Assembly: GCA_016699855.1 (NCBI GenBank)
Contig: CP064988.1
Coordinates: 3,252,501 to 3,316,500, forward strand
DNA length: 64,000 nucleotides
Reading direction: 5' to 3'
Source: Rhodospirillales bacterium
GTDB lineage: Bacteria; Pseudomonadota; Alphaproteobacteria; Reyranellales; Reyranellaceae
Below are positions 62,183 through 64,000 of this stretch, in pieces. A model generated the notes under the pieces. That model was given only the letters and a program-made list of their open reading frames with translations, did not search any database and was not told where the DNA came from. Position 1 is the stretch's first letter. Every line of letters begins with the position of its first letter. Both the position numbers and the translations under genes were made by a program.

Positions 62183-63472
62183 ATGACCGGTCCGAACCGG
62201 CCGAAACGCGTGCTGATCTACAGCCACGACAGTTTCGGGCTTGGCCACCTCAGCCGCTGCCGCACCATCGCCAACGCGCTGGTGGCGGCAGACGACGACC
62301 TCTCCGTGCTGATCCTGTCGGGCTCGCCGATCATCGGCAGTTTCGACTTCAAGGCGCGGGTCGACTTCGTGCGGGTGCCCGGCGTCGTCAAGCGCGCCGA
62401 CGGCGAGTACGAGGCGCTCAACCTCAACATCGGCATCGAGCGCACCTTGCGCATGCGGGCCAAGCTGATCCGCAAGACCGCCGAGCTGTTCGACCCCGAC
62501 CTGTTCATCGTCGACAAGGAGCCGCTGGGCCTGCGCGGCGAGGTCGGCGAGACGCTGGTGTCGCTGAAGCGCCGCGGCACGCCGCTGGTGCTGGGGCTGC
62601 GCGACGTGATGGACGAGCCCGCCCTGCTGGCGCCGGAGTGGAAGCGCAAGAACGTCATGCCGGCGCTGCGCGACCTCTACGACGACATCTGGATCTACGG
62701 CCTGCCGCAGCTCAACGATCCGCTGGCCGGCATCGCGCTGTCGAAGACCGTCAAGCGCAAGATGGTCTACACCGGCTACCTGCGCCGCGACCTGCCGACC
62801 GACCGCGGCCTGCCGGCGGTCGTGCGCGACCTCGACCGGCGCTACATCCTCGTGACCCCCGGCGGCGGCGGCGACGGCGAGGAGCTCGTCGACTGGGTGC
62901 TGCGCGCCTACGAGCACGATCCGCGCATCCCCTACGGCGCGGTGATCGTGTTCGGCCCGTTCATGGCGCCGGACACGCGCGAGGCGTTCCGCCAGCGCGC
63001 GCTGCGCCTGCCGTCGATCCGCACGCTGACCTTCGAGAGCAGCCTCGGACCGCTGATGGCCGGCGCCGCCGGCGTGGTCGCGATGGGCGGCTACAACACG
63101 TTCTGCGAGATCCTGTCCTTCGACAAGCCGGCGGTCATCGTGCCGCGCATGCGGCCGCGGTTGGAGCAGTTCATCCGCGCCCAGAGCGCGCGCCAGCAGA
63201 AGCTGCTGGAGATGCTGCCGGAGGACGACGCGCGCGATCCCGCCACGATGGCGACGGCGCTACGCCAGCTGCCGCAGCAGGGCCTGCCCTCGGCCGCCGT
63301 GATCCCCGGCCTGCTCGACGGCATCCCCAACGTCTGCAAGCTGGTCGCCAAGCATCTCGACCGGCCGCTGCGCGCGGTGTCGATGGTGCCGGTCGACGAC
63401 GGCACGTTCGGCGGCGCGATCGATCCCGTGCCCTACGACCCCGCGCCCGCCCGCAAGGCCGGCGACGCGTAG
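62183..63472 (+). CDS. Glycosyltransferase family protein (MurG/GT28-like)
   Basis: A 429-residue protein with a GT-B-like architecture. 'KRVLIYSHDSFGLGHLSRCRTIANALVA' (about 8-35) resembles the N-terminus of MurG- or UDP-glycosyltransferase-type proteins, and the C-terminal half has 'VTPGGGGDGEELVDWVLRAY' and 'MGGYNTFCEILSFDKPAVIVPRMRPRLEQFIRA', the donor-binding segment. Many homologues accompany exopolysaccharide genes in proteobacteria. The next gene on the same strand is also a glycosyltransferase. Donor and acceptor cannot be inferred. Confidence 0.85.
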   Translation: MTGPNRPKRVLIYSHDSFGLGHLSRCRTIANALVAADDDLSVLILSGSPIIGSFDFKARVDFVRVPGVVKRADGEYEALNLNIGIERTLRMRAKLIRKTAELFDPDLFIVDKEPLGLRGEVGETLVSLKRRGTPLVLGLRDVMDEPALLAPEWKRKNVMPALRDLYDDIWIYGLPQLNDPLAGIALSKTVKRKMVYTGYLRRDLPTDRGLPAVVRDLDRRYILVTPGGGGDGEELVDWVLRAYEHDPRIPYGAVIVFGPFMAPDTREAFRQRALRLPSIRTLTFESSLGPLMAGAAGVVAMGGYNTFCEILSFDKPAVIVPRMRPRLEQFIRAQSARQQKLLEMLPEDDARDPATMATALRQLPQQGLPSAAVIPGLLDGIPNVCKLVAKHLDRPLRAVSMVPVDDGTFGGAIDPVPYDPAPARKAGDA

Positions 63473-63639
63473 TCCATCCGTCAGTGCTCTCTCCGGCTGT
63501 CCATCGGCGTCGCGGCTCATGCCGTGTCTCGGACGCGCTCCGCCGCGTAGCGCAGGAAGGGCGAGAGGGGATCGCGGTGAAGACGATCGCGGTCGACCAC
63601 GACGACGATCAGTTGGGGCGCGTATCGATCGAACCGGAC

Positions 63640-63782
63640 GTCCACTGTCATCCCGAGCGCAGCGAGGGATCTTTAAGCCGCGGAAAGATCCCTCGCCGCG
63701 CTCGGGATGACGGAATGGAAGGGCGGCCCCGCTCCATCGGGAAATGCCCTGGATCCCTCGCTGCGCTCGGGATGACAGGGGG
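63640..63782. repeat. Palindromic repeat plus extra arm
   Basis: 'tcatcccgagcgcagcgagg' and 'cctcgccgcgctcgggatga' form a full hairpin at 63648-63712 with 'gatctttaagccgcggaaagatc' at its centre. A third arm 'cctcgctgcgctcgggatga' follows at about 63755. The gap 63473-63815 has no other feature. Confidence 0.75.
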
Positions 63783-63815
63783 GATGGGGCGGCGTGATAC
63801 GCTCATCGCCGCGCC

Positions 63816-64000
63816 ATGACCCGCACCGTCGCCATCGTGCTGAAGGGCTATCCGCGGCTGTCGGAGACGTTCATCGCGCAGGAGATCGAGGGGTTGGAGC
63901 GGCGCGGGTTGGACGTGTCGCTGGTGTCGCTGCGCCATCCCACCGACAAGCTGCGCCATCCCGTGCACGGCCGCATCCGCGCCGCCGTGTCGTACCTGCC
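63816..64000 (+). CDS. Glycosyltransferase, N-terminal part (cut by window end)
   Basis: The frame begins MTRTVAIVLKGYPRLSETFIAQE and continues 'IEGLERRGLDVSLVSLRHPTDKLRHPVHG' to the window edge, 61 codons. 'KGYPRLSETFI...EI..LE..G' is the standard opening of GT4-type glycosyltransferases in exopolysaccharide and colanic-acid-like clusters. The remainder lies outside the window. It probably belongs to the same cluster as the gene at 62183. Confidence 0.75.
   Translation, partial: MTRTVAIVLKGYPRLSETFIAQEIEGLERRGLDVSLVSLRHPTDKLRHPVHGRIRAAVSYL

Overview
The window is 64 kb of very GC-rich DNA, dense with genes on both strands. It looks like the chromosome of an alphaproteobacterium, perhaps Rhodospirillales-like. 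The pointers are an rplU-rpmA-obgE-proB housekeeping block, Fcc/Sox sulfur-oxidation genes, TctC-type and TrpX-type periplasmic binding proteins, many SDR and flavin oxidoreductases, and dispersed palindromic repeats of the 'tcattccgagcgcagcgagggatc' kind. The lineage is inferred, not proven.

Layout. 0.2-6.0 kb: degradative genes (two SDRs, a crotonase, a DOPA-dioxygenase-like protein, a CinA-like protein, a HapE-type Baeyer-Villiger monooxygenase). 6.0-9.6 kb: a minus-strand operon with a thioredoxin-reductase-like flavoprotein, a UGSC-type selenoprotein read through an in-frame UGA followed by a bacterial SECIS-like hairpin, and two paralogous proteins of unrecognised function. 9.8-12.5 kb: a two-gene molybdenum hydroxylase. 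12.5-16.3 kb: fccA-fccB-soxX-soxY-soxZ-soxA. 16.4-29.6 kb: a catabolic region with two luciferase-like flavin monooxygenases, an SMP-30 lactonase, SDRs, two Rieske oxygenase systems, a TetR regulator, a second Baeyer-Villiger monooxygenase, a NupC transporter and an ABC substrate-binding protein. Three similar inverted repeats lie in its divergent promoters.

29.7-42.3 kb: envelope proteins, SDRs, a decayed IS110 element lying inside a palindromic repeat, a hydroxyacid dehydrogenase, a GMC dehydrogenase with a small subunit and a cytochrome c, an orphan MazE-like antitoxin, a TetR gene, and a LysE exporter with a truncated duplicate beside a cell-wall-hydrolase-like gene. 42.3-46.4 kb: tRNA-Ser(CGA), a sulfatase, an outer-membrane protein and an AraC regulator. 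46.6-50.1 kb: rplU, rpmA, obgE, proB. 50.1-55.7 kb: a TctC-type binding protein whose 3' end is repeated in tandem, small secreted proteins and a beta-propeller protein. 56-58.2 kb: a type II restriction-modification pair with an AT-rich nuclease gene. 58.4-64 kb: a GntR regulator divergent from an aminotransferase, a DUF416 protein and two glycosyltransferases, the last cut by the window edge.

Several genes (soxY, an SDR, the sulfatase, the IS110 transposase and possibly the AraC gene) carry single-base frame disruptions. Some may be assembly errors. The most notable content is the selenoprotein operon, where an ordinary gene caller would stop at the UGA and lose the C-terminal half of the protein.
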